A stretch of DNA of 9,127 bases from Candidatus Agathobaculum merdigallinarum (lineage in GTDB: Bacteria; Bacillota; Clostridia; Oscillospirales; Butyricicoccaceae), in the NCBI GenBank assembly GCA_019115425.1, contig DXDO01000106.1, positions 1 through 9,127 of the forward strand, given 5' to 3'. The translations under genes were made by a program, and so were the position numbers. The notes beneath the pieces were generated by a model. It had not been told where the DNA came from, made no database searches, and saw nothing but the letters and a program-made list of their open reading frames with translations. Of the stretch, positions 1-6,295 are shown piece after piece; within the stretch, counting starts at the first letter, position 1; each line of letters starts with the position of its first letter.

Positions 1-50
1 ATTATCCACGCAGATTGCAAAATTGTTATTCAATTTTTTAATCGCACGCA

Positions 51-113
51 CTACAGAACCACCCCAAAAGAAAAACCCCTTAAGGCATAGAACACCTGCT
101 CAGCCAGTGTCAT
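51..113 (-). CDS. possible 20-aa leader peptide or mini-ORF
   Basis: On the minus strand an ATG at 113 opens a 20-codon frame ending in TAG at 51. The peptide reads MTLAEQVFYALRGFSFGVVL. A GAGG motif lies 8 nt before the ATG, and an extended -10 promoter lies about 40 nt further upstream, so transcription and translation are both plausible. The ribosome binding site sits in the 5' arm of a hairpin followed by a T-tract inside the frame, a layout seen in attenuators and leader peptides. The peptide contains three Phe and one Tyr but no run of a single amino acid that would mark a classic biosynthetic leader. Any controlled gene would lie left of position 1 and is not visible. I do not recognise the peptide, and the frame may be chance. 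Confidence 0.3.
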   Translation of the reverse strand: MTLAEQVFYALRGFSFGVVL

Positions 114-125
114 TAGTAATGCCTC
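66..125 (-). terminator. hairpin with T-tract (terminator or attenuator)
   Basis: Read on the minus strand, GAGGCAT (125-119) can pair with ATGCCTT (88-82; one G-U pair). An inner ACACT/GGTGT stem lies within it. After the outer stem comes AAGGGG and then TTTTTCTTTT (75-66). This could end transcripts of the radical SAM-thiD operon, or act as an attenuator for a gene beyond the left edge, because its 5' arm contains the GAGG ribosome binding site of the 20-codon frame. The T-tract starts about 6 nt after the stem, which is further than usual for an intrinsic terminator. Confidence 0.4.
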
Positions 126-152
126 AAAGAGTTACAACCTAATTCCACTGTT

Positions 153-161
153 ATTGTAGCA
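153..161 (-). promoter_or_regulatory. extended -10 promoter, minus strand
   Basis: On the minus strand TGCTACAAT gives a TGn extension plus TACAAT (5 of 6 matches to TATAAT). No good -35 box is found 16-18 nt upstream. It would start a transcript near position 146 that carries the 20-codon frame and the hairpin/T-tract, separately from thiD read-through. Confidence 0.3.
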
Positions 162-287
162 AATCCTTTGCTTTGAATCCATCGATATTTTGCACAAGTT
201 TTTATTTAATTTTTTGAGCAATAAAGCGAAGAAAAGGATAGGATACCGTTTGCGGTCCCTTTCGCACCTGCACGGATGATCCGATGG

Positions 288-1073
288 TCATTCAGCCCAC
301 TCCACCTTGTGCTGCAGCGGGCCGGAGCCGTGTCCAAGGTCGAGACCATAGCGGATGCATGCGGTCAGATACCGTTTTGCCCGTTTGACACTGCCGGGGA
401 GGGAAATGCCTTCCGCGAGCCAGCAGGCGATGGATGAGGATAATGTACAGCCCGTGCCATGTGTGTTTGGATTATCGATGCGTGGGGCAGGAAGCCAATA
501 AAATTGTCCTCCTGCATACAGCAGGTCATCCGCACAGTCGGCGAGATGGCCGCCTTTGACCAGCACCGCGCCACCCGCTTGATCGGCTATGTCACAGGCG
601 GCCTGTTTCATTTCCGCACGCTTCTGGATGGAATAGCCGCATATGGCGGACGCTTCGTGCAGATTTGGCGTAATCAGGGTGCAAATCGGAAATATTTCCT
701 CCTGTAATGCATGCATTGCGCTGGCTTTGCTCAGCAAATGCCCGCTGGAGGAAATCATGACCGGATCGAGTACGACATTTTTCGCATGGTGCGCGCGAAG
801 CCGGTCTGCCACAGCGCGGATGATATCCGCATCATACAGCATACCGAGCTTTACTGCGTCAGGGCGGATGTCCTCAAATACGCAGTCGATCTGCTTTGCG
901 ACCAACTCTGCGGGGACCGCCTGCATATCAAAAACCCCCGTTGTGTTCTGCGCGATCACTACGGTAATCACCGCCATGCCATATAATCCGTGCGCTTCGA
1001 ATGTTTTTAAGTCGGCCTGAATGCCCGCTCCGCCGGTCGGGTCGGTACCGGCAATACTCAGTACGGTTTCCAT
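288..1073 (-). CDS. thiD: bifunctional hydroxymethylpyrimidine kinase / phosphomethylpyrimidine kinase ThiD
   Basis: This cytoplasmic ribokinase-fold enzyme phosphorylates 4-amino-5-hydroxymethyl-2-methylpyrimidine (HMP) and then HMP-phosphate, giving the pyrimidine pyrophosphate that ThiE joins to the thiazole unit of thiamine. The sequence shows the N-terminal substrate motif AGTDPTGGAGIQADLKT (residues 8-24), DPVMISSSG (103-111), TPNLHEA (135-141), and the ATP/anion-hole motif HGTGCTLSSS (205-214) with a Cys at 209. The length of 261 aa is normal for the family. The ATG at 1073 is preceded by GGAGG with 10-nt spacing. The gene starts 16 nt inside the end of the radical SAM gene, which implies co-transcription and coupled translation. 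No other thi gene is present. ThiD paralogues in Gram-positive bacteria can also act as pyridoxal kinases; HMP kinase is the better guess, but substrate cannot be settled from sequence alone. Confidence 0.93.
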   Translation of the reverse strand: METVLSIAGTDPTGGAGIQADLKTFEAHGLYGMAVITVVIAQNTTGVFDMQAVPAELVAKQIDCVFEDIRPDAVKLGMLYDADIIRAVADRLRAHHAKNVVLDPVMISSSGHLLSKASAMHALQEEIFPICTLITPNLHEASAICGYSIQKRAEMKQAACDIADQAGGAVLVKGGHLADCADDLLYAGGQFYWLPAPRIDNPNTHGTGCTLSSSIACWLAEGISLPGSVKRAKRYLTACIRYGLDLGHGSGPLQHKVEWAE

Positions 1074-1978
1074 TTCTCTGTATCCTCCAATCCAGTGCCG
1101 TCAAAAACGGGAATAAAACTTTCGCTTACAGCTTCGCTCTGCTGGAAAAAGCCGCCGAGGCCGAGATCCCTGAACAGCGCGCAGGCTTCCGCATATTCCG
1201 CATCGGTGATGGTGCGGTCCAGTTCGGGCCAGTCCTGCATATCAAACGGCGTATACTGCCGCATCAGGCTGACGAGCGCGGTATCCTTGAAGCGGGCGGC
1301 GATATCGCGCAGCACCTGCGCGGTGTCGCCGGCAAGGCCGGGCAGCATCAGATGACGGATCACCGTTCCGCGGGTCAGCAGACCGTCACTGTCATATTGC
1401 GGCACACCGGTCTGACGCACCATTTCGGAAATGGCACCGACAGCGATTTCCCGATAGTCCGCTGCGTGAGAATATCGCGCAGCGTAATAGCTGCTGTAAT
1501 ATTTATAATCCGGCAGATAGATGTCGATCCAGCCGTCGAGCAGGCGCAATGTGTCCAGACTTTCGTAACCGCTCGAATTGTATACGATGGGGATGGAAAG
1601 CCCCTGACCTTTGGCGATAGCCAATGCTTCTATGATTTGCGGCACATAGTGCGCGCCCGTCACTAGATTGATATTGTGCGCCCCCTGACGTTCGAGGGAT
1701 AAGAAGGTTTGCGCCAGCGTTTGGATGGATAGTTCCTTTCCGGCAGCTTCTCTGCGGCTGATCTGCCGATTTTGACAGAACACACAACCCAGTGAGCAGT
1801 GGGAGAAAAATACCGTCCCCGAGCCGCGCGTTCCGGAGATCGGCGGCTCTTCCCACATGTGCAGGGAGGCCCGTGCCGCTTCGATCCGGTCATTTGCACC
1901 GCATACGCCGCGCGCATGGGTACGATCCGCTCCACAGGCGCGCGGACACAGACGGCAGCTTTTCATCCATTCTCTCAA
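1058..1978 (-). CDS. radical SAM protein, PflA-like (PflX/COG1313 type)
   Basis: This is a 306-aa radical SAM enzyme related to pyruvate formate-lyase activating enzymes. The CxxxCxxC motif that binds the SAM-cleaving [4Fe-4S] cluster is at C61, C65 and C68, within HCSLGCVFCQN. Four further cysteines near the N-terminus (C8, C11, C15, C26) are typical of this subgroup and may bind a second metal centre. YLPDYKY (154-160) and LMRQYTP (238-244) also fit the family as I remember it. I chose a TTG start at 1978: GGAGGG lies 6 nt upstream, and the protein then begins MREWMKSCRLCPRACG, as its relatives do. The in-frame ATG at 2005 lacks a ribosome binding site and overlaps the likely -10 box, so it would not be transcribed. 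The physiological substrate is unknown. No glycyl-radical enzyme lies in the window, so an activase role is not supported. It overlaps thiD by 16 nt. Confidence 0.85.
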   Translation of the reverse strand: MREWMKSCRLCPRACGADRTHARGVCGANDRIEAARASLHMWEEPPISGTRGSGTVFFSHCSLGCVFCQNRQISRREAAGKELSIQTLAQTFLSLERQGAHNINLVTGAHYVPQIIEALAIAKGQGLSIPIVYNSSGYESLDTLRLLDGWIDIYLPDYKYYSSYYAARYSHAADYREIAVGAISEMVRQTGVPQYDSDGLLTRGTVIRHLMLPGLAGDTAQVLRDIAARFKDTALVSLMRQYTPFDMQDWPELDRTITDAEYAEACALFRDLGLGGFFQQSEAVSESFIPVFDGTGLEDTEKWKPY

Positions 1979-2003
1979 GTGAATCCCTCCAGCTATCGGA
2001 TTC

Positions 2004-2032
2004 ATTATATCGTATTTTTGTCTGGAAATAAA
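2004..2032 (-). promoter_or_regulatory. promoter of the radical SAM-thiD operon
   Basis: On the minus strand a perfect TATAAT lies at 2009-2004. A weak -35 candidate, TTTATT (2032-2027), is 17 nt upstream. A start near 1997 leaves a leader of roughly 20 nt containing the GGAGGG site (1990-1985) before the TTG start codon. The -10 box covers the upstream ATG at 2005, which argues against that start. The promoter is divergent from the metF promoter and their upstream regions overlap. Confidence 0.55.
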
Positions 2033-2043
2033 GGTAGGATTTA

Positions 2044-2052
2044 TGCTATACT
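2044..2052 (+). promoter_or_regulatory. metF operon promoter (extended -10)
   Basis: TGCTATACT supplies a TGn extension followed by TATACT (5 of 6 matches). No strong -35 box is present at 17 nt, which is acceptable for an extended -10 promoter. Transcription would start near 2059, leaving a leader of about 25 nt before the metF ATG. GGAG at 2071-2074 is the metF ribosome binding site. Confidence 0.5.
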
Positions 2053-2083
2053 AAGAAAAAGCAAAAACCAGGAGATCGACATT

Positions 2084-2944
2084 ATGAAAATTTCAGACAT
2101 TTTAAAGCAGGATAAAGTTACGCTGTCTTTTGAGGTGTTCCCGCCCAAAACCAGCAGCACCTATGAATCTGTCGCGCAGGCGACGCAGGAGATCGCAGCG
2201 CTGCGCCCGGACTTTATGAGCGTTACCTACGGAGCGGGAGGCGGCACAAGTGAGCACACCGTCCATATTGCGTCCGATCTGCAAAAGAAATATGGTGTGA
2301 CCGTGCTGACCCACCTGACCTGTGTCTCCTCGACCAAGGAGCATGTTGCCGCCATGCTGGAAAAGTTCAAACAGCAGGGGATTGAGAACGTACTCGCTCT
2401 GCGCGGCGATATCCCGGAAGGCGGCGCGCCGGCAAATGATTACCGGTATGCGGCAGAGTTGGTGCGCGATATCAAGGCGCGGGGTGATTTCTGCGTCGGC
2501 GGCGCGTGCTACCCAGAGGGACATACCGAAGCCGCGAGCAAGAACGAGGATATTCTGCATCTGAAAGAAAAGGTGGATGCGGGCTGTGAGTTTCTGACCA
2601 CCCAGATGTTTTTCGATAACAATATCCTGTATAATTTCCTGTACCGCATCCGCGAAAAGGGGATCACCGTGCCGGTGGTGGCCGGTATCATGCCGGTGAC
2701 TAACGGCAAGCAGATCAAGCGCATCACCTCGCTGTCCGGCGCTTATCTGCCCGAGCGGTTCAAAGCAATTATTGATCGGTTCGGCGACAATCCGGCCGCG
2801 ATGAAGCAGGCAGGTGTGATCTATGCGACCGAGCAGATCATCGACCTGATTGCAAACGGGGTCAATCATATCCATGTATATTCCATGAACCGGCCGGAGA
2901 TTGCCGCAGGTATCCAGTCCAGCCTGTCGGAGATCCTCGGATGA
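2084..2944 (+). CDS. metF: 5,10-methylenetetrahydrofolate reductase MetF
   Basis: This is a flavoprotein that reduces 5,10-methylene-THF to 5-methyl-THF, the methyl donor for methionine synthesis. The 286-aa protein is close to the usual length (E. coli about 296) and forms a single TIM barrel. Visible hallmarks are LSFEVFPPKTS (14-24), whose Glu17 matches the catalytic Glu28 of E. coli MetF; the flavin-site segment SVTYGAGGGTSE (46-57); ALRGDIPEGG (105-114) with the flavin-tuning Asp109; and QMFFDN (174-179). The ATG at 2084 has GGAG 9 nt upstream. The reading frame stays open further upstream, but that stretch lies before the promoter and does not resemble MetF. The stop overlaps the next gene's start as ATGA. 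It is the first gene of a three-gene operon with the MetH reactivation protein and metH, so its product feeds MetH directly. Confidence 0.97.
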   Translation: MKISDILKQDKVTLSFEVFPPKTSSTYESVAQATQEIAALRPDFMSVTYGAGGGTSEHTVHIASDLQKKYGVTVLTHLTCVSSTKEHVAAMLEKFKQQGIENVLALRGDIPEGGAPANDYRYAAELVRDIKARGDFCVGGACYPEGHTEAASKNEDILHLKEKVDAGCEFLTTQMFFDNNILYNFLYRIREKGITVPVVAGIMPVTNGKQIKRITSLSGAYLPERFKAIIDRFGDNPAAMKQAGVIYATEQIIDLIANGVNHIHVYSMNRPEIAAGIQSSLSEILG

Positions 2945-3585
2945 TCGATTTTGACCGCAAGGAAGGGCTCCGCTATCTGGGCTATCGCGATGTACAGCCG
3001 GATGCCGCCGTGGAGGAGCGTATTGCGCGCTGCGCTGCGGACTTACAGGCTGCGGCGCAGCCGAAATCCGTGTTTGCGTCGTTTCCGCTTTCCTATCCGG
3101 AGGAGGATGCCTTGGCGTTTGCCGGCGTTGTCATACACAGCCGGAACCTGCTGCGAAACCTCAAGGGATGCAGGCGCGTGTACCTGATGGCGGCGACGCT
3201 GGGCATCGGTCCCGACAGATTGATCGCCCGCGCCAGCGCGGTGCGGATGAGCGATGCGGTAATCTATCAGGCGGTGGCTGCGGCGATGATCGAAAGCTAT
3301 TGCGATGAGGTGAACGAGTCTATCCGGTACGAGGCGGGGCGCGACGGCTTATACTGCCGACCGCGTTTCAGTCCGGGCTATGGGGATTTCCGCATCGAAC
3401 ATCAGCACGATCTCTGCCGCCTGCTGGATACCTCCCGCAGAATTGGGCTGACCGTGACCGAAAGCTGCCTGCTGGCGCCGGTCAAATCGGTAACCGCTGT
3501 GATCGGCTTGTCCGATACGCCGCAGCCGTGTCACCGCAGGGGCTGTGAGGAATGCAAAAAAACAGACTGTGCGTTTAGGAGATAA
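2941..3585 (+). CDS. stand-alone B12-dependent methionine synthase reactivation-domain protein
   Basis: This 214-aa protein resembles the C-terminal activation (AdoMet-binding) domain of cobalamin-dependent methionine synthase. The clearest match is RFSPGYGDF (142-150), carrying the R-x3-G-Y signature that binds SAM in E. coli MetH (Arg1134 region), followed by LLDTSRRIGLTVTES (161-175) and APVKSVTAVIGL (179-190). The family role is to re-methylate oxidised cob(II)alamin on MetH with SAM and an electron donor. The neighbouring MetH lacks this domain, which makes the pairing convincing. The C-terminus has a cysteine cluster (C197, C202, C205, C210) absent from E. coli MetH; it could bind a metal or Fe-S centre, which is inference. 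The start ATG overlaps the metF stop (ATGA), with GGAG 8 nt upstream inside metF. The stop precedes metH by 6 nt. Confidence 0.9.
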   Translation: MIDFDRKEGLRYLGYRDVQPDAAVEERIARCAADLQAAAQPKSVFASFPLSYPEEDALAFAGVVIHSRNLLRNLKGCRRVYLMAATLGIGPDRLIARASAVRMSDAVIYQAVAAAMIESYCDEVNESIRYEAGRDGLYCRPRFSPGYGDFRIEHQHDLCRLLDTSRRIGLTVTESCLLAPVKSVTAVIGLSDTPQPCHRRGCEECKKTDCAFRR

Positions 3586-3591
3586 AAGGAA

Positions 3592-5958
3592 ATGAATATA
3601 ACCGAACGATTGGGGAAGGAATGGCTGTTTTTTGACGGCGGCATGGGTACGATCCTGCAGGAGCGCGGCCTTGCCGCGGGAGAGCTGCCCGAGATATGGA
3701 ATATTACCCATCCGGATGAGATCCTATCCATACACCGCGCCTATCTGGATGCGGGAAGCAATATTATCAATACCAATACCTTCGGCGCGAATGCGCTCAA
3801 ATATCCGGAGAACCTGCGTGAGATCGTTGAGACGGCAGTGGCGCACGCAAAAGAAGCACGGCGCCAGTCGGGCAGGGAGGATGCGTATATCGCACTCGAC
3901 ATCGGGCCGACCGGCCGGCTGCTCCAGCCGATGGGCGATCTGCCTTTTGAGCAGGCCGTCGAGCTGTTTGGCGAGGTCGTGCGTATTGGCGCGGCTGCCG
4001 GCGCGGACCTGGTGCTGATTGAAACCATGAGCGACAGCTACGAACTGAAAGCGGCTGTGCTGGCGGCAAAGGAGAATTGCTCCCTGCCGGTGCTGGCGAC
4101 CGTGATCTTTGATGAAAACGGCAAGCTGCTGACCGGCGGCACGGTCGATTCGGTCGTCGCGCTGCTGGAGGGACTGCGCGTAGACGCGCTGGGTGTTAAC
4201 TGCGGGCTTGGCCCCAAACAAATGCTGCCGATTGTACAGCAGTTGGCCAAGGTCAGCTCGTTACCGGTTATCGTGAATCCCAATGCGGGCCTGCCGCGCA
4301 GCGAAAACGGCAGAACGGTATACGACATCAGTGCGGACGAGTTTGCGTCCCTGATGGCAGAGATCGCAGACCTTGGCGTGCAGGCGCTCGGCGGCTGCTG
4401 CGGTACGACGCCGGAACACATCCGCAAGATGATCGAAATTTGCAAGAGCAGACCCTTTGTTCCGGTGAAGCCAAAGCATCGAACCGTGGTTTCGTCCTTT
4501 TCACAGGCGGTCGAGATTGGCAAAAAGCCGGTCATCATCGGCGAGCGCATCAATCCGACGGGCAAGAGCAAATTCAAGGCCGCCCTTCGGGAGGGCAATA
4601 TTGAATACATTCTGTCCGAAGGGCTGACGCAGGAAGACAGCGGCGCGCATATTCTGGATGTCAACGTTGGCTTGCCGGAGATCGATGAACCGGCGATGGT
4701 GGCGCAGGTTGTGACCAGACTGCAAAGCGTGCTCGCCCTGCCGCTCCAGATCGATACCTCCAACACAGAAGCGATGGAGCGCGGCATGCGCCTGTATAAC
4801 GGCAAGCCGATGATCAACTCAGTCAGCGGCAAGCGGGAGAGTATGGAGGCCATCTTCCCGTTGGTAAAAAAATACGGCGGCGTAGTTGTCGGCTTGACAC
4901 TGGATGAAAACGGTATTCCGGATACCGCTGAGGGGCGCGTGCAGATTGCCAAAAAAATATATGAAACCGCCAGTGCTTATGGCATTGCACACGAGGATAT
5001 TGTGATTGATGGTCTGGCTATGACGATCTCGTCCGACAGCAGTTCTGCGCTGGTAACGCTCGAGACGCTGCGCCGCGTGCGCGACGAGCTGGGAGGGAAT
5101 ACCATCCTTGGTGTGTCCAACATTTCGTTCGGTTTGCCGCAGCGCGAGATCATCAATGCGAATTTCTTCACGATGGCATTGCAGAGCGGTCTTTCCTGCG
5201 CAATTATCAATCCAAACGCAGAGGTGATGATGCGGTCTTACCGCGCGTTTCTTGCGCTGACCGATCAGGACGAGCAGTGCGCGGGCTATATTGCGGCATA
5301 CGGAAGCCAGCTGGCGGCCGCGCCGCAGGCCGCACCGGACAGCGCCATGTCATTGGCAGAGAGTATTGAACGCGGACTGCGCGAGCGCGCTGCGGAAGCC
5401 GCCAGAACAGCGCTGCAAACTGTCCCGCCGCTCGAACTGGTCAACGCCGAGCTGATTCCGGCACTCGATCGCGTGGGGAAGGGATTCGAAGCGGGGACCG
5501 TTTTCCTGCCGCAGCTGCTGATGAGCGCGGAGGCTGCAAAGGCAGCGTTCGAGATTGTCAAAGATGCGATGCGCGGCGCGCCGCAGGAAACGCGTGGCAA
5601 AATCATTCTCGCAACGGTTAAAGGCGACATCCATGATATCGGTAAGAATATTGTCAAAGTGCTTTTGGAAAATTACGGTTATCAGGTGCTCGATCTGGGC
5701 AAGGATGTAGCCCCGGAAGTGATTGTAGAAACTGCAATGAAAGAAAACGTAGAGATGATTGGCTTGAGTGCGCTCATGACAACCACAGTTGTCAGCATGG
5801 AGCAGACCATCCGCCTGCTGCGTGAAAAAAAGCCGAACACCAAAGTGGTGGTTGGCGGCGCCGTGCTGACGCAGGAATACGCGGATTCGATCGGCGCAGA
5901 TTGTTACGCAAGCGATGCGATGGCGACTGTGCATTACGCAGATTCAATTTTCGGATAA
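3592..5958 (+). CDS. metH: cobalamin-dependent methionine synthase MetH, lacking the reactivation domain
   Basis: MetH transfers the methyl group of 5-methyl-THF through cob(I)alamin to homocysteine. Four domains are visible in 788 aa. The homocysteine/zinc barrel (about 1-295) has ligands C204 (GVNCG) and C269/C270 (GGCCGT). The pterin barrel (about 312-560) begins at VIIGERINPTG (314-324). The B12 cap helices (about 585-660) include FLPQ (638-641). The B12 domain (about 669-788) has DIHDIG (679-684) with axial ligand His681, then S726-x-L728, then GG at 755-756, matching the DxHxxG-x41-SxL-x26-GG signature exactly. One-piece enzymes such as E. coli MetH (about 1227 aa) carry a further C-terminal activation domain; here the preceding gene supplies it. 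The start is supported by AGGAG overlapping the upstream stop. Past the stop, 4 nt precede the hairpin-rich element. Confidence 0.97.
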   Translation: MNITERLGKEWLFFDGGMGTILQERGLAAGELPEIWNITHPDEILSIHRAYLDAGSNIINTNTFGANALKYPENLREIVETAVAHAKEARRQSGREDAYIALDIGPTGRLLQPMGDLPFEQAVELFGEVVRIGAAAGADLVLIETMSDSYELKAAVLAAKENCSLPVLATVIFDENGKLLTGGTVDSVVALLEGLRVDALGVNCGLGPKQMLPIVQQLAKVSSLPVIVNPNAGLPRSENGRTVYDISADEFASLMAEIADLGVQALGGCCGTTPEHIRKMIEICKSRPFVPVKPKHRTVVSSFSQAVEIGKKPVIIGERINPTGKSKFKAALREGNIEYILSEGLTQEDSGAHILDVNVGLPEIDEPAMVAQVVTRLQSVLALPLQIDTSNTEAMERGMRLYNGKPMINSVSGKRESMEAIFPLVKKYGGVVVGLTLDENGIPDTAEGRVQIAKKIYETASAYGIAHEDIVIDGLAMTISSDSSSALVTLETLRRVRDELGGNTILGVSNISFGLPQREIINANFFTMALQSGLSCAIINPNAEVMMRSYRAFLALTDQDEQCAGYIAAYGSQLAAAPQAAPDSAMSLAESIERGLRERAAEAARTALQTVPPLELVNAELIPALDRVGKGFEAGTVFLPQLLMSAEAAKAAFEIVKDAMRGAPQETRGKIILATVKGDIHDIGKNIVKVLLENYGYQVLDLGKDVAPEVIVETAMKENVEMIGLSALMTTTVVSMEQTIRLLREKKPNTKVVVGGAVLTQEYADSIGADCYASDAMATVHYADSIFG

Positions 5959-5962
5959 ATGG

Positions 5963-6004
5963 AAAAGCTCGCAGAAAAATCTGCGAGTTGAGACTGTCGA
6001 AAAA
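5963..6004. repeat. left terminal inverted repeat of the hairpin element
   Basis: It begins AAAAGCTCGCAGA and ends CTGTCGAAAAA; these outer 13 and inner 11 bases are exact inverted copies of the right end. The first half also folds on itself (CTCGCAGA, loop AAAA, TCTGCGAG), so the repeat is a palindrome inside an inverted repeat. Confidence 0.6.
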
Positions 6005-6024
6005 CATAGTTTTTCGACAGTCTC
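5990..6024. repeat. 16-bp perfect palindrome
   Basis: GAGACTGTCGAAAAAC (5990-6005) pairs perfectly with its inverted copy at 6009-6024 across a 3-nt ATA loop. It directly abuts hairpins on both sides (5966-5989 and 6025-6050). It is the strongest secondary structure in the window, but no T-run follows the stem, so it does not look like an intrinsic terminator. It may protect the metH 3' end. Confidence 0.7.
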
Positions 6025-6103
6025 TCGATCGGAACCACGCTTCCGATCGAAATTTACGCAAAAAAGTTCCCCCTGCGCAAAACCTTTTTGCTCTCAAAGT
6101 ATA

Positions 6104-6132
6104 AAAAAGTCAGGCACATGTCCTGACTTTTT
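6104..6132. terminator. bidirectional Rho-independent terminator
   Basis: AAAAAGTCAGG (6104-6114) pairs with CCTGACTTTTT (6122-6132) around a 7-nt loop. The A- and T-rich stem ends give a U-run in either direction. It lies between metH on the plus strand and the macro/WYL/small-ORF operon on the minus strand, so it can end both. Confidence 0.75.
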
Positions 6133-6241
6133 ATGAATTTTACGGCTTGCCGCAAAATTCTGTTTGATGCACGACACGCATTTTAACGCCGCACAGCGGC
6201 GGAATGTGGTATCGCGGGCTACGGCCTGCGGCGCGAAAGAC

Positions 6242-6283
6242 TTTTTCGACAGACTGAGCTCACAGAAAAATCTGCGAGCTTTT
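6242..6283. repeat. right terminal inverted repeat of the hairpin element
   Basis: It begins TTTTTCGACAG and ends TCTGCGAGCTTTT, the inverted copy of the left end. Differences from the left copy are the 4-nt loop and four single positions, one of which leaves an A-C mismatch in its own hairpin stem. Confidence 0.6.
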
Positions 6284-6284
6284 T
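6256..6284 (+). terminator. secondary terminator at the right end of the element
   Basis: AGCTC and CAGA pair with TCTG and GAGCT around an AAAA loop with one A-C mismatch, followed directly by TTTT. In the plus direction this has intrinsic-terminator form and would back up the 6104-6132 hairpin for metH read-through. Confidence 0.4.
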
Positions 6285-6295
6285 ATATATCCAAT

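Larger units (their letters stand above)
5963..6283. mobile_element. MITE-like hairpin-chain intergenic element
   Basis: This 321-bp non-coding stretch between metH and the small gene is bounded by imperfect inverted repeats of 42 nt (5963-6004 and 6242-6283; about 34 of 42 positions match, the outer 13 perfectly). Hairpins almost abut inside it: 5966-5989, 5990-6024 (16-bp perfect stem, 3-nt loop), 6025-6050 (10-bp perfect stem), a weaker one at about 6058-6091, 6104-6132 (terminator), 6135-6160, 6187-6201, a GC-rich stem with a TACG loop near 6212-6237, and 6257-6280. No transposase gene or clear target duplication is seen. Open frames crossing it on both strands look like shadows. I recall similar TTTTTCGACAG-type repeats in intergenic regions of gut Clostridia. 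An alternative is two separate repeat fragments flanking the native metH terminator. Confidence 0.5.

Noticed and set aside
19..37. AAAATTG / CAATTTT hairpin near the left edge
   Set aside because: It is a 7-bp, nearly all-AT stem that would be very unstable; likely chance in AT-rich spacer.
126..287. Further genes in the left intergenic region
   Set aside because: Apart from the extended -10 box, only AT-rich sequence and short weak stems are seen. There is no open frame with a ribosome binding site and no recognisable RNA family.
1001..1666. 221-aa plus-strand open frame
   Set aside because: It is antisense to thiD and the radical SAM gene, whose conserved motifs establish the minus strand as coding.
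1799..2083. N-terminal extension of metF
   Set aside because: It is open in frame but antisense to the radical SAM gene, precedes the metF promoter, and adds 95 residues not found in MetF.
2053..2083. Possible riboswitch before metF
   Set aside because: The stretch is too short and shows no stem-loops or known SAM, THF or cobalamin motifs.
4038..4952. 304-aa minus-strand open frame
   Set aside because: It is fully antisense to metH, has a Ser/Thr/Pro-rich low-complexity composition typical of shadow frames, and lacks a start signal.
5792..6097. 101-aa minus-strand open frame
   Set aside because: It runs through the left half of the hairpin element into the antisense of metH. Similar frames can appear wherever such repeats occur; there is no ribosome binding site or domain.
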